Part shown: positions 25,439-33,119 of the stretch, in pieces
Position numbering within the stretch: the first letter of the stretch is position 1
Layout: each line of letters starts with the position of its first letter
Assembly: GCA_902476355.1 (NCBI GenBank)
Contig: CABSCS010000002.1
Coordinates: forward strand, 1-64,000
Direction: 5' to 3'
DNA length: 64,000 nt
From: UMGS2069 sp900557585
GTDB taxonomy: Bacteria; Bacillota; Clostridia; Christensenellales; UBA1242
Notes under the pieces: generated by a model
Told to the model about the DNA's origin: nothing
What the model saw: only the letters and a program-made list of their open reading frames with translations
The model's database searches: none
Position numbers and translations under genes: made by a program

Positions 25439-26218
25439 ATGATGACCATTGGTGGCACCGCACATATATTGATGGTGCTTGCATCTATAATTGTTGTTGT
25501 GATTTTAATGCTGATAATCTCGCACATATCCTATAAAGGACAGTGCATAATGATATACTCAGCAGTTATTGTTTGCATGCTTGGCATTATGTTTTTGCAT
25601 TTAACTCACTATGGCAAAGAATTTGATATTAAAAACTTCTTTGTTCAAATGTTTCAGGTTTGTAATTTCAATTTCATTTTGCTTCCGCTTTGCCTTATAA
25701 AGAAAAACGAACTTGCAAGACAATATCTTTTTTATTTCTCAATGCCTTGTGCGCTTTCAACTTTTGTTGCATATGTTTCAGATGTTGAAAACTCAATGTG
25801 GTATTCGGTTGTAACTTTGAACTTTTGGCTTGACCACTTGCTTGTGGTTTTAGTTCCGCTTTTAATGATTGCGGCTCGTTGGTTTAAACCAAGAAAAGAA
25901 TATATTCCTTGGGTTTGTCTTTGCATTTTGGCATATTTTGGGGTTTGCTTTGTTGCAAACTATGTAATGAACAACTTTGCGATTGTTGGCCCGCACAACC
26001 ATTCATATACAATGGATCCGGGTGAAATCATGATTCTTGTTCCGTTATTTAAACTTATTCCAATTCCATTTGTATATCTTTTGCCACTTTTACCTATTTG
26101 TGGATTGCTGTTTTATTTTTCATCGCTTTGCTTCACAAAGTATAAAACAATCGACTTATGTGCACCACAAGCATATGAAATTCGGAAACAAATTCGCGAA
26201 AGTGTTTTAAATAAATAA
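25439..26218 (+). CDS. Polytopic membrane protein, YwaF/TMEM164-like
   Basis: A 259-residue protein with seven or so transmembrane helices. The pattern MFQVCNFNFILLPLCLI in helix 3 and NFWLDHLLVVLVPLLMI later resembles the YwaF/TMEM164 family, which has the same L-P-x-x-L-C and H-x-x-x-x motifs. It is followed 9 bases later by a longer relative, so the two probably form a complex or arose by duplication. ATG 25439 and 25442 are both possible. An AAGGA site lies about 11 bases upstream. The function of bacterial members is unknown. Human TMEM164 is an acyltransferase, but extending that here would be speculation. Confidence 0.6.
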   Translation: MMTIGGTAHILMVLASIIVVVILMLIISHISYKGQCIMIYSAVIVCMLGIMFLHLTHYGKEFDIKNFFVQMFQVCNFNFILLPLCLIKKNELARQYLFYFSMPCALSTFVAYVSDVENSMWYSVVTLNFWLDHLLVVLVPLLMIAARWFKPRKEYIPWVCLCILAYFGVCFVANYVMNNFAIVGPHNHSYTMDPGEIMILVPLFKLIPIPFVYLLPLLPICGLLFYFSSLCFTKYKTIDLCAPQAYEIRKQIRESVLNK

Positions 26219-26227
26219 GGAGAAAAA

Positions 26228-27733
26228 ATGTTTTATTTAATTTTACCAATCGTAATGGCTGGTTTAATTGCAACCTATTGTGTTTTAAAGTTTTGCTTTT
26301 TCAAAGAAAATGATAAATTTAACAATATTATAAATAAAATTCTGAAAATTAGTTCAATTGTATTTGTTTGCCTTATGCTTGTGTCTGTGCTTTTGCCTGA
26401 TGCTTTTGCTCTTTGCTATTCGAAAGAAGATTTGGTAAACATGCCAGCAAGATATGGTTATTCAATTGTCCGTTGGTTTTCAATGGTGGCTTTTGTAAGT
26501 TTACCAATTGCAGTGTTCTATAAAAACAGAACAATGCGTAACATTTCAATATATTTTGGAACACTTTTGACAATTTTTCAAATTTGCTTTTTTAAAGACT
26601 ATATCGCAGACTTTACATCAACATCTGGAAGAGGGCTTAATTCAATTCCTGTCATTTCGGAAGGCTTTAAACAATTTCTTATCAATCCAACTTTCCGCGG
26701 AATTTGGTTTGGCATGTTGCTTTGTTTGCAGCTTGTTATCCCTGTAATTTTGGCGATTCAAGAAAAACATGTTTTTGATTTTAAAAACAAAAAAGAATAT
26801 CTCTATTTCTTTATAGTTTTGCCATGTATGATTTTGTCGGTTGTGCCAATCTATGTAATGCAACATTTGTTTGGACACACAAATTTAATTTTTGAAGCAT
26901 ATGGAATTGTTCATTTTGGTTGGATGATTTTCTTGGCTGGTGAAATTGTTGCATTATATTATATTTTTAGGCGTCAAAATCAAGAAACAAAAATGGTTTT
27001 ATTGTTTGTTTTGTCATTGTCGCTTATAATGCAATATTTGCAAATGTTTTCAGCAATATCAATCAATATTGAACGTTTGCCTTTCCAACTTTGCAATCTT
27101 GGTTCGTTCTTTATTTTGCTTTCTCTCATAACAAAAAACAAGCACCTTTTCAACTTTACAGTTATAATCAATGTTATTGGCGTTTTGTTTGCGGTTGCAA
27201 GTCCAGATCTTGATGGTGAAGGTTTGTTCTATCTTTATAATATGCACTTTATTTTGGAGCATACAAATGTTTTGGTAATTCCAATTCTTGCACTTTTGTT
27301 TGGCATATTCCCACGACTTGATAAAACAGCACTCAAAGACTGTTTGCTAGGTTTCACAATATATTTTGTTTGTGCATGGGCTCTTGGAACAACATTCAAT
27401 GCAATTGCTTTAAAAACTGGAAATAGTTTTTGGAAGGCGAACTATTTGTTCATGTTTGATGCATCAAAAGCAGTGAAACTTCTTGGTGATGGTATTGGCA
27501 AATTGTTTGTCTCATTCAAAATTGGATATGGCACTTTCTATCCAGCAATTCAACTTATTATTTATGCAGTTTTCATGATTGTTTGCTTTCTTTTGTGGCT
27601 AGCAATTCAATTTATTTATAAACTTAAAGATATAAAAAAGGACAAAAAACAAAAACTAGCAGTTGCTGGTGATGCAGTCATGAATGAAGATGTTAAAAAG
27701 CAAGACTCTGAAACAAACGAAGAGAATAATTAA
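26228..27733 (+). CDS. Polytopic membrane protein, YwaF/TMEM164-like, longer paralogue
   Basis: A 501-residue protein with about 13 hydrophobic segments. The C-terminal half matches the YwaF/TMEM164 layout better than its neighbour. NIERLPFQLCNLGSFFILLSLITKNKHLFNF is followed by VASPDLDGEGLFYLYNMHFILEHTNVL and ALGTTFNAI. The N-terminal half has its own helices, possibly a second degenerate copy. The C-terminal 45 residues are charged and cytoplasmic. AGGAG precedes ATG 26228, 9 bases after the upstream stop. No enzyme motif could be assigned with confidence. Confidence 0.65.
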   Translation: MFYLILPIVMAGLIATYCVLKFCFFKENDKFNNIINKILKISSIVFVCLMLVSVLLPDAFALCYSKEDLVNMPARYGYSIVRWFSMVAFVSLPIAVFYKNRTMRNISIYFGTLLTIFQICFFKDYIADFTSTSGRGLNSIPVISEGFKQFLINPTFRGIWFGMLLCLQLVIPVILAIQEKHVFDFKNKKEYLYFFIVLPCMILSVVPIYVMQHLFGHTNLIFEAYGIVHFGWMIFLAGEIVALYYIFRRQNQETKMVLLFVLSLSLIMQYLQMFSAISINIERLPFQLCNLGSFFILLSLITKNKHLFNFTVIINVIGVLFAVASPDLDGEGLFYLYNMHFILEHTNVLVIPILALLFGIFPRLDKTALKDCLLGFTIYFVCAWALGTTFNAIALKTGNSFWKANYLFMFDASKAVKLLGDGIGKLFVSFKIGYGTFYPAIQLIIYAVFMIVCFLLWLAIQFIYKLKDIKKDKKQKLAVAGDAVMNEDVKKQDSETNEENN

Positions 27734-27773
27734 AAAGGATTCTGAAAGTCAAGAGGTTTTGAAACTAGCAAAA

Positions 27774-27810
27774 AGAGAACCATACAAAAAAGTATAGTTC
27801 TCTTTTTTTC
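27774..27810 (+). terminator. Terminator of the YwaF-like operon
   Basis: AGAGAACCATAC/GTATAGTTCTCT stem with one mismatch and a run of seven T. Confidence 0.88.
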
Positions 27811-27913
27811 TTTAAACTTGTTTCAAAAATACTAGACCAATGTCTTTTTTTGTAAAGTTATTATTTGATATTTCTCTTTGTTGTGGTTTGACATGACATA
27901 TTCGTTTTTTAAG

Positions 27914-27959
27914 ACCAATTATATTTAGGTTATATAAAAATTTTTTATTTATAATTGGT
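27914..27959. other. Inverted repeat in the intergenic gap
   Basis: ACCAATTATA (27914-27923) and TATAATTGGT (27950-27959) form 10-base perfect arms around a 26-base AT-rich loop. Purpose unknown. No gene is seen between 27811 and 28019. Confidence 0.4.
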
Positions 27960-27978
27960 GTAAAAATGATTTGTGCAA

Positions 27979-28012
27979 TAAAAAAGACTTGGAATTTTCC
28001 AAGTCTTTTGTT
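27979..28012. terminator. Terminator of the double zinc-ribbon gene
   Basis: AAAAGACTTGG/CCAAGTCTTTT stem. T-rich on both sides, it serves the minus-strand gene ending at 28020. Confidence 0.8.
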
Positions 28013-28019
28013 TTTGTTG

Positions 28020-28631
28020 TTATTTTTCAATCTTGTTTCCACAAGAAGGGCAGAACGATGCGTCGTTTTCAATTTCAGCCCCGCATTTTGTGCAATGCAT
28101 TTTTTGATCTTTTGCAAGGCTTGCTCCGCAATATGCGCAGAATTTGCTTGATTTCTTGTTTTCTTTTCCACATTCTTTGCAAACATTTGAGCTGTTTTTT
28201 GTTTTGTTGAAAGAGTTTACAACTGTTCCAGCAACCGAGCCAAGTGTTGTTCCAACTTCTGGTAAAATTTCTTTATTGGCATAGCCAATTGTGTCTTTTG
28301 CAACTGGTGCAACCGATGAAACTGCGAAAGATGCAAGTTCACGAGTGTGTGCTTTCACAATAAGTGCAATGGCGCATGAAATAAAAGCAAGGGCAATGCC
28401 AACCATAAACACGCCACCGGTCAAGTATCCGCCACCAGATGATGATTTGTTGAACCAATCTGGATCGTCCATGTCGGTTCCAATAAGACCGGCACCTTTA
28501 ACAATAAGCAAAACGCCACCAAGAATCAAAAGTGCACCAACAACAATAAGCGCAATTCCAATTCCAATAAAAATGTTTTTCATTTTTTTGTGGTTTGCTT
28601 CGCTCACATATTTTCCTTCGTATTCAGCCAT
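28020..28631 (-). CDS. Membrane protein with C-terminal double zinc ribbon
   Basis: A 203-residue protein. Two transmembrane helices (residues about 20-45 and 70-92) are followed by a linker. Two zinc ribbons come last: CKECGKENKKSSKFCAYCG and CTKCGAEIENDASFCPSCG, each with two C-x-x-C pairs. Such proteins are widespread in Bacillota and mostly uncharacterised. They may bind metal and nucleic acid or act in protein contacts. AAGGAG precedes ATG 28631. The architecture is the reverse of the short zinc-ribbon membrane protein at 41662-41985. Confidence 0.85.
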   Translation of the reverse strand: MAEYEGKYVSEANHKKMKNIFIGIGIALIVVGALLILGGVLLIVKGAGLIGTDMDDPDWFNKSSSGGGYLTGGVFMVGIALAFISCAIALIVKAHTRELASFAVSSVAPVAKDTIGYANKEILPEVGTTLGSVAGTVVNSFNKTKNSSNVCKECGKENKKSSKFCAYCGASLAKDQKMHCTKCGAEIENDASFCPSCGNKIEK

Positions 28632-28688
28632 TTATTTGTTCTCCTTTTATGAAAATATTATACCATATTCATGGGGCAAAGTCAAATT

Positions 28689-29690
28689 TTAAAGGTCGTT
28701 ATTTTGGGCTTCGTCAAGTTCTTTTTGCGTTTCAAGATTCAGATATGGATTGTAAACCGAAATGCCATATTTTTTGAAATATCGTTCAAGGTCGGCGTTT
28801 GTAATTGCAGTGTCAAGTTCTTCTTTTTGCATCAAGTCGAGCAAATTATCTTTGCCGACAGTTTTCACAAAGTCACTGATTGCGTTTGCTCTTGCTCTTG
28901 TGAAAGAAACGGGATATTTCTTTGGTTCTTCACCAAAATAGATAAAGTTGTCAACGCGTGCAAGGAAAGGGTTTGCTTGTGTGCTTCCGGCAAAAAGTTC
29001 AGGATTTGTCTTTTCAATTTTTTTGATTTCATCAACAATTTCGGCAACATGGTCATAGTTGGTATAAACCAAAAACGAGTCATTTCGTTCGTTGTCGGCT
29101 GTCCAAAACTTATAGCAAAGAGGAATGTTTTTCTCTTCGCAAAGTTCACCAAGAATTGCTCCCATTGTGATTGCGTTTTTTGGTTTAAGGTTCAAATAAA
29201 GTCGGCACTCGCACTTTGTAAACTTGCGATGAAGCGCGCTTGGTTTCACATAAACAAAAAGATGATTTGTTTTGTCGCCGTCTAAAATTTTTCGTGAGCG
29301 TGAGATATAAACAGGGAAAATTGCTTGCATCAAATAGCGATTGGTTGGGTTTTCAAAAAACTCTTTTGCCTGTTTTGGAGTTGTGTTCTCTGGTGTAAGT
29401 TCTTGGCTTTTAAAAATTTCAATAATTTCCAAAACCGCAGGTTCGGTGTTGTCTTTGTTAAGTCTTGAAAGCGAAGAAAACCATGTGTCATAAAGTGTTT
29501 TATAAAAGTTTTCAACATCACTTTCACAAATTGGGTGAAGTCCACGATTTATGTTCACACGGGTGAGAAGGGTATATGGGTCGGTGCCAGAAAGAATATA
29601 TGGAAGCAGAAATCTTACAATTTCGGCAGACGAAACGGCGTCGTGTTCAAGACTGTTTAAAAAATTCAATTTCTTTTCTTTTGTGTCCAT
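28689..29690 (-). CDS. HopA1-like domain protein (tentative)
   Basis: A 333-residue soluble protein. Residues about 140-290 resemble, by eye, the bacterial HopA1-type domain found in type III effectors and in proteins near RiPP clusters. The segments are ECRLYLNLKPKNA, KNIPLCYKFWTADNERNDSFLVYTNYDHV, NPFLARVDNFIYFGEEP and VSFTRARANAISD. The order (short beta strand with R-x-Y-x-N, a K, an R-x-D-x-x-x-Y segment, P-F, G-EEP, SF--R) is the same. No RiPP precursor or secretion gene is nearby, so its role is open. AAGGAGGG precedes the start. If the family call is wrong, it is simply an uncharacterised protein. Confidence 0.45.
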   Translation of the reverse strand: MDTKEKKLNFLNSLEHDAVSSAEIVRFLLPYILSGTDPYTLLTRVNINRGLHPICESDVENFYKTLYDTWFSSLSRLNKDNTEPAVLEIIEIFKSQELTPENTTPKQAKEFFENPTNRYLMQAIFPVYISRSRKILDGDKTNHLFVYVKPSALHRKFTKCECRLYLNLKPKNAITMGAILGELCEEKNIPLCYKFWTADNERNDSFLVYTNYDHVAEIVDEIKKIEKTNPELFAGSTQANPFLARVDNFIYFGEEPKKYPVSFTRARANAISDFVKTVGKDNLLDLMQKEELDTAITNADLERYFKKYGISVYNPYLNLETQKELDEAQNNDL

Positions 29691-29778
29691 TTTTCCCTCC
29701 TTTTTGCGCTTTGCACAGATTTTTTATTATACACATTATACCATATTTTTGAGGTTTTGTAAATATGCTGTTTTTTGG

Positions 29779-29807
29779 TTGGAAAGGAGTGGGGTTTGTG
29801 TTATAAT
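29779..29807 (+). promoter_or_regulatory. Promoter of the FNT channel gene
   Basis: TTGGAA (29779-29784), 17-base spacer, TATAAT (29802-29807). Confidence 0.7.
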
Positions 29808-29826
29808 TTCATCACGAGGTGATAAC

Positions 29827-30489
29827 ATGGCAAAAGAAAAATTTATTGATATTCTGCAAACTTTTATCTATGCAATTTTGGCTGGCATTTGCGTTTCAAT
29901 TGGTGGGGCAGTGAGCCTTGCAAGCGAAAATAGTGTTGTCGGTGCAGTGTTTTTTGCGGTTGGACTTTTCATAATTTTCAATTTCAACTTTAATCTTTAC
30001 ACTGGCAAACTTTGTTATGTTTTCAATAATGATTGGAAATATTCTTTGAAACTTGCAATCATTTTGGTTGGCAACTTTGTTGGAGCATGCATTACTGCGG
30101 GGCTTTTGAAACTTACAAGATTTCAAAGTTTATATGGCGCAAAGTGTCAGTCGATCATAGACGTGAAACTTGGCGACAGCCTTTCAAGCGTCTTTATTCT
30201 TGCAATTTTCTGTGGCTTTTTAATTTATGTTGCTGTCGAATGTTTCAAGTCTGAAAACGCTTTAACAAAATATTTGGGGCTTTTCTTTGGCGTAAGCGTG
30301 TTTGTGCTTTGTGGTTTTGAACACTCAATTGCCGACATGTTCTATTTTGCGTTTGCTGGTGTTTTCACTGGCAGAGCATTTTTGGTTTTGCTTATTGTGG
30401 CGCTTGGCAATTTTGTTGGTGGAAACATTGTTGAGGTTGTCAAAAAACTTTTCAAACCAAAAGAAAAACAAATCAAAATGGACATATAA
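29827..30489 (+). CDS. Formate/nitrite transporter family channel
   Basis: A 220-residue membrane protein of the FNT family (FocA/NirC), a pentameric channel for small monovalent anions such as formate. Six helices are visible. Family motifs are FNFNFNLYTGKLCYV (usual N-x-F-T-G-K after helix 2), VGNFVGA, CGFEHSIADMFYFAFA (usual G-x-x-H-x-x-A/V-N-M) and GNFVGG near the end. It is somewhat shorter than E. coli FocA. ATG 29827 follows a GAGGTGA site. Formate uptake would fit the fhs gene in the same window, though the two are not linked in an operon. Confidence 0.9.
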   Translation: MAKEKFIDILQTFIYAILAGICVSIGGAVSLASENSVVGAVFFAVGLFIIFNFNFNLYTGKLCYVFNNDWKYSLKLAIILVGNFVGACITAGLLKLTRFQSLYGAKCQSIIDVKLGDSLSSVFILAIFCGFLIYVAVECFKSENALTKYLGLFFGVSVFVLCGFEHSIADMFYFAFAGVFTGRAFLVLLIVALGNFVGGNIVEVVKKLFKPKEKQIKMDI

Positions 30490-30516
30490 ACAGGAAAGTA
30501 TAAAACAGGCAAAATA

Positions 30517-30547
30517 AAAACACCCAAATTCGGGTGTTTTATTTTTT
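30517..30547. terminator. Terminator after the FNT gene
   Basis: AAAACACCC/GGGTGTTTT stem. It overlaps the end of the convergent lipoprotein gene and can serve both. Confidence 0.87.
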
Positions 30548-31448
30548 ATGCATTTTCAGAAAATGTCCAAACATCATTGTTGTTTTCAAGATAGAGAACA
30601 GTTTTGTTTGTCTTGTTTTCTTTCACTGAGATTTTATATTTGTTGTCTGAAACTTTTGTGATTTTATATTTTGTTTTTGCGTTGTTTTCTTCAATTTCAA
30701 CTTCAAGTTCAATTGTTCCTTTTTTGCTTTCAAATTCAATTTCAACGCTTTTAAAAATGGTTCCAAATTTTGTTGTATATGCAAATTCAATTTCGTTTGC
30801 TTCGGTTTCTTGCTCAATCAAAACATAGTTGTCAAGTTTTGAAAGATCAATGCTCTCGAAAGTTTTAGAACCAGAAACATCAAGAGTGCTTGTTGTAAAA
30901 AGAAGTTTAAGTTCGTTTTCAGATTCAACAATGTCTTTTTTCTTTTCGTTTTCAATTTCGCGGGTTCCAACAACATCATATATAACAACGGCATTATTCA
31001 TAATGGTTTTAACTTTTCCATAGATGAAAGAAGTTGTTTCGGTTTCAATTTTTTCGTCGTCAATTTCGGTTGTTGTGCCTTCTTCAACTTCGTTATAATA
31101 CATTGTATAGGTTGTTCCATCAGCAGAAATTTCAAGTTTTTTTGCATATGTTGCAAATTCCCCGTCACCTTCTGTTGGAACACCCTCAGTTGGATTTAAT
31201 CCGTTCTGCAAAAGCCCTTCAAACATTTTTGCATATTGTTTAATTGTTTCTTTTGTTTGGTCTGAAATTGCACTTTTTACATTTGTTTCTTCTGCAAGAT
31301 AATTGGTTGCAGAAACCATTCCCATTGCAAGAACATTTTTAACACTTGCCTTTGCTGTTTTGTTTCCGCATGCAACAAACATAAGTGGGCAAACAGCAAT
31401 GCATAAAACAAGCAGTGCACTAAAAATGAATGTTTTAAATTTTTTCAT
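30546..31448 (-). CDS. Lipoprotein of unknown function
   Basis: A 300-residue protein with a lipoprotein signal peptide ending in lipobox FVACG (Cys about residue 27). The mature protein is acidic, Thr/Glu/Lys-rich and beta-strand-like, with no domain I recognise. GGAGGG upstream fixes the start at MKKFKTFIFSALL. The signal peptide resembles those of the other lipoproteins in this window (13222, 45736 and 47802). Confidence 0.85.
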   Translation of the reverse strand: MKKFKTFIFSALLVLCIAVCPLMFVACGNKTAKASVKNVLAMGMVSATNYLAEETNVKSAISDQTKETIKQYAKMFEGLLQNGLNPTEGVPTEGDGEFATYAKKLEISADGTTYTMYYNEVEEGTTTEIDDEKIETETTSFIYGKVKTIMNNAVVIYDVVGTREIENEKKKDIVESENELKLLFTTSTLDVSGSKTFESIDLSKLDNYVLIEQETEANEIEFAYTTKFGTIFKSVEIEFESKKGTIELEVEIEENNAKTKYKITKVSDNKYKISVKENKTNKTVLYLENNNDVWTFSENA

Positions 31449-31626
31449 ATTTTTCCCTCCATGTGGTAATATTATCATATCTAGGGTTTTTTATCATACA
31501 AAAATTAAACATTTCAAACATTTTTGTGCAAAATTGATAAATTAAAACTTAAAAAAAGACATTGAAAAGTTTTAGGTGTTCGTTGACACGAATTGTTTGT
31601 TTGGCGATTTATTTTTGTTTGAAAAT

Positions 31627-32280
31627 TTAGATGTCTAAAAAATCTCTCAACTCATAAATTCCTGCGGACTTGCCGGCAATGTGTTCAAGCGCAAAAACGG
31701 CGCCGTCGGCAAAGCTTTCTCGGCTTTCGGCAGAGTGGGAAAGAACAATGTGTTCGTTTTCCATATAAAGGTCAACGCGGTGATTTCCAACAATTTTGCC
31801 TTGTCTTATTGATGTTGTTTCGTGCATGTTGGTTTTGTCTTTCAAAATGTTTTCAAGCAGTTTTGCGGTTCCGCTTGGCGAGTCGGTTTTGTTTTTGTGA
31901 TGCAGTTCAGTGATATAAGCGTCTGTCATTGGCGCTTTCAAAATCTGTTTCAATGCCTCGCAAAGGACACAAATACCAATGCTGAAATTTGGACAAATCA
32001 TCACAGGAATGCGCTCACTTTTGCTCAAAATCGTGTCAAGTTGCGTTTTTGTGTGCCCGGTGCATCCAACAATAAGCGGAATGTTGTGCTTTTCTGCAAA
32101 ATCTGCACTTTTAACCGAGTTTTTGGGTGAAGAAACATCAATAATAGCATCAAAATCATAGTTTTCAAGGTTAAAAATGTCTCCATCTTTTTCAATTCCA
32201 ATAACATTGTGTGTTTGTTTGGCCTTTTCATAAATTTGGCTTCCAAGACGTCCTTTGTGCCCAATAATTATAAAATTCAT
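31627..32280 (-). CDS. dapB: 4-hydroxy-tetrahydrodipicolinate reductase
   Basis: DapB reduces hydroxy-tetrahydrodipicolinate with NAD(P)H in the diaminopimelate/lysine pathway. This route also supplies peptidoglycan and, in spores, dipicolinate. The 217-residue length is short for the family (about 240-270). The nucleotide-binding start MNFIIIGHKGRLGSQI has the G-x-x-G-R-L/M-G motif, followed by VGCTGH. The catalytic segment ELHHKNKTDSPSGTA holds the conserved H-H-x-x-K-x-D-x-P-S-G-T-A. GGGAGAAG precedes ATG 32280. No other lysine-pathway genes are adjacent. Confidence 0.95.
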   Translation of the reverse strand: MNFIIIGHKGRLGSQIYEKAKQTHNVIGIEKDGDIFNLENYDFDAIIDVSSPKNSVKSADFAEKHNIPLIVGCTGHTKTQLDTILSKSERIPVMICPNFSIGICVLCEALKQILKAPMTDAYITELHHKNKTDSPSGTAKLLENILKDKTNMHETTSIRQGKIVGNHRVDLYMENEHIVLSHSAESRESFADGAVFALEHIAGKSAGIYELRDFLDI

Positions 32281-32351
32281 AAAACTTCTCCCTATAAAGT
32301 TTATGAATATAAGAAAAATTTTGTTCAATCGAAAAAATGTTTTCAAATTTG

Positions 32352-32380
32352 TTGAAATTTGCCTTTCAGTGTGCTATTAT
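32352..32380 (+). promoter_or_regulatory. Promoter upstream of the tRNA-Thr locus
   Basis: TTGAAA (32352-32357), 17-base spacer, TATTAT (32375-32380). The transcript would carry about 170 bases, the partial tRNA copy, then tRNA-Thr. No gene lies in 32281-32555. Confidence 0.6.
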
Positions 32381-32555
32381 AAATGAGCATTTGATTGCAA
32401 GCAAACATTGCAAACGACAAAAGTTTCATCTTGCGATAAAACAATACTCTAACTCGTTTCCACCAAACCCCAAGTCAATTTGCAATTTGTTTCAAACCAT
32501 GTTTTGCATCTGCATAAAATGTAAAAGCATTGCTTCATAAAGAGTGCATTTCAAA

Positions 32556-32594
32556 ATGCTGGTGTGGCTCAGCGGTAGAGCACCACCTTGGTAA
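32556..32594 (+). repeat. Direct copy of the 5' half of tRNA-Thr
   Basis: Bases 32556-32594 equal 32656-32694, exactly 100 bases apart, and contain the tRNA from its first base to the anticodon loop. The copy is followed, and the intact gene preceded, by the same 13-mer CAAAAACAGCACT, suggesting how the duplication arose. Confidence 0.9.
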
Positions 32595-32657
32595 AACAAA
32601 AACAGCACTTTTTAATCACTAAATTTCACCGCAAAATTCATTCAAAAACAGCACTAT

Positions 32658-32732
32658 GCTGGTGTGGCTCAGCGGTAGAGCACCACCTTGGTAAGGTGGG
32701 GGTCACGGGTCCGATTCCCGTCACCAGCTCCA
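32658..32732 (+). tRNA. tRNA-Thr (anticodon GGT)
   Basis: A 75-base gene including encoded CCA. The acceptor stem is GCTGGTG/CACCAGC with discriminator T. The anticodon stem CCACC/GGTGG holds loop TTGGTAA, so the anticodon is GGT. The T arm is GGGTCCGATTCCC. Confidence 0.96.
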
Positions 32733-32737
32733 TTAAT

Positions 32738-32766
32738 GACAGGAAAATCCTGTCTTTTTTTATTTT
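32738..32766 (+). terminator. Terminator of tRNA-Thr
   Basis: GACAGGA/TCCTGTC stem with AAA loop and T run. Confidence 0.88.
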
Positions 32767-32771
32767 TCATT

Positions 32772-32864
32772 CGGGAATCGGACCAAGGTCCTCGCCCTGT
32801 CGGGCCCGGACCGCAACAAAGTTGCTCCCGGCTTTGGCTAAAAACAGTGTACTACACTGTTTTT
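32772..32864 (+). other. GC-rich hairpin module downstream of tRNA-Thr
   Basis: No gene. It starts with CGGGAATCGGACC (32772-32784), the exact reverse complement of the tRNA-Thr T arm (32708-32720). Nested stems GGTCC/GGACC and GCCC/GGGC (32787-32812) follow, then GCAAC/GTTGC (32813-32825). The 11-bp perfect hairpin AAAAACAGTGT/ACACTGTTTTT (32840-32864) comes last. Its GC content stands out from the neighbourhood. The core TCGCCCTGTCGG (32792-32803) recurs after tRNA-Ser(GCT). Confidence 0.7.
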
Positions 32865-32876
32865 CTAACGCGTCGC

Positions 32877-32896
32877 CCCGTCACCAGCTCCATTAA
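32877..32896 (+). repeat. Second copy of the tRNA-Thr 3' end (attachment-site-like)
   Basis: A 20-base perfect direct repeat of 32717-32736, spanning the last 16 bases of the tRNA plus 4 flanking bases. Duplication of a tRNA 3' end is the usual scar of tyrosine-recombinase integration. No integrase is present in the 160 bases between copies. Confidence 0.75.
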
Positions 32897-32903
32897 ACAA
32901 AAG

Positions 32904-32945
32904 TCGCTAAAACGCCGATAATTAAAGGCTTTTAGCGATTTTTTA
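32904..32945 (+). terminator. Hairpin terminator after the repeated tRNA end
   Basis: TCGCTAAAA/TTTTAGCGA stem with a 17-base loop and T run. Confidence 0.7.
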
Positions 32946-32985
32946 TTTGCAAATTTTTAGGGCACGGCTCTCTTTAAAAAATACA

Positions 32986-33119
32986 TTAGGTACACAAAAT
33001 TGTCATTTTAGGTACACAAAAATTGCACAAAAAAAGACCGAAAATTGAACTCATCAACTTTCGGTCTAATTCTTCCTAAAACTGCCCAAAACTACTACAT
33101 TAGGTACATTTAGGTACAC
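32986..33119. repeat. Four copies of TTAGGTACA next to the Gabija pair
   Basis: TTAGGTACA(C) occurs at 32986, 33008, 33100 and 33110 in the same orientation. The last copy overlaps the stop codon of gajB. The copies flank the gajB terminator and may mark an element end or protein-binding site. Confidence 0.6.
33027..33067 (-). terminator. Terminator of the gajA-gajB operon
   Basis: AGACCGAAA/TTTCGGTCT stem. The seven-T run is on the minus strand. Confidence 0.88.

Noticed and set aside
27812..28186. 124-codon minus-strand ORF
   Set aside because: Lies partly over the terminator and the zinc-ribbon gene on the same strand in another frame. No initiation signal.
32588..32921. Plus-strand ORFs across tRNA-Thr and its hairpin module
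   Set aside because: They translate the tRNA and structured repeats. No coding pattern or ribosome site.
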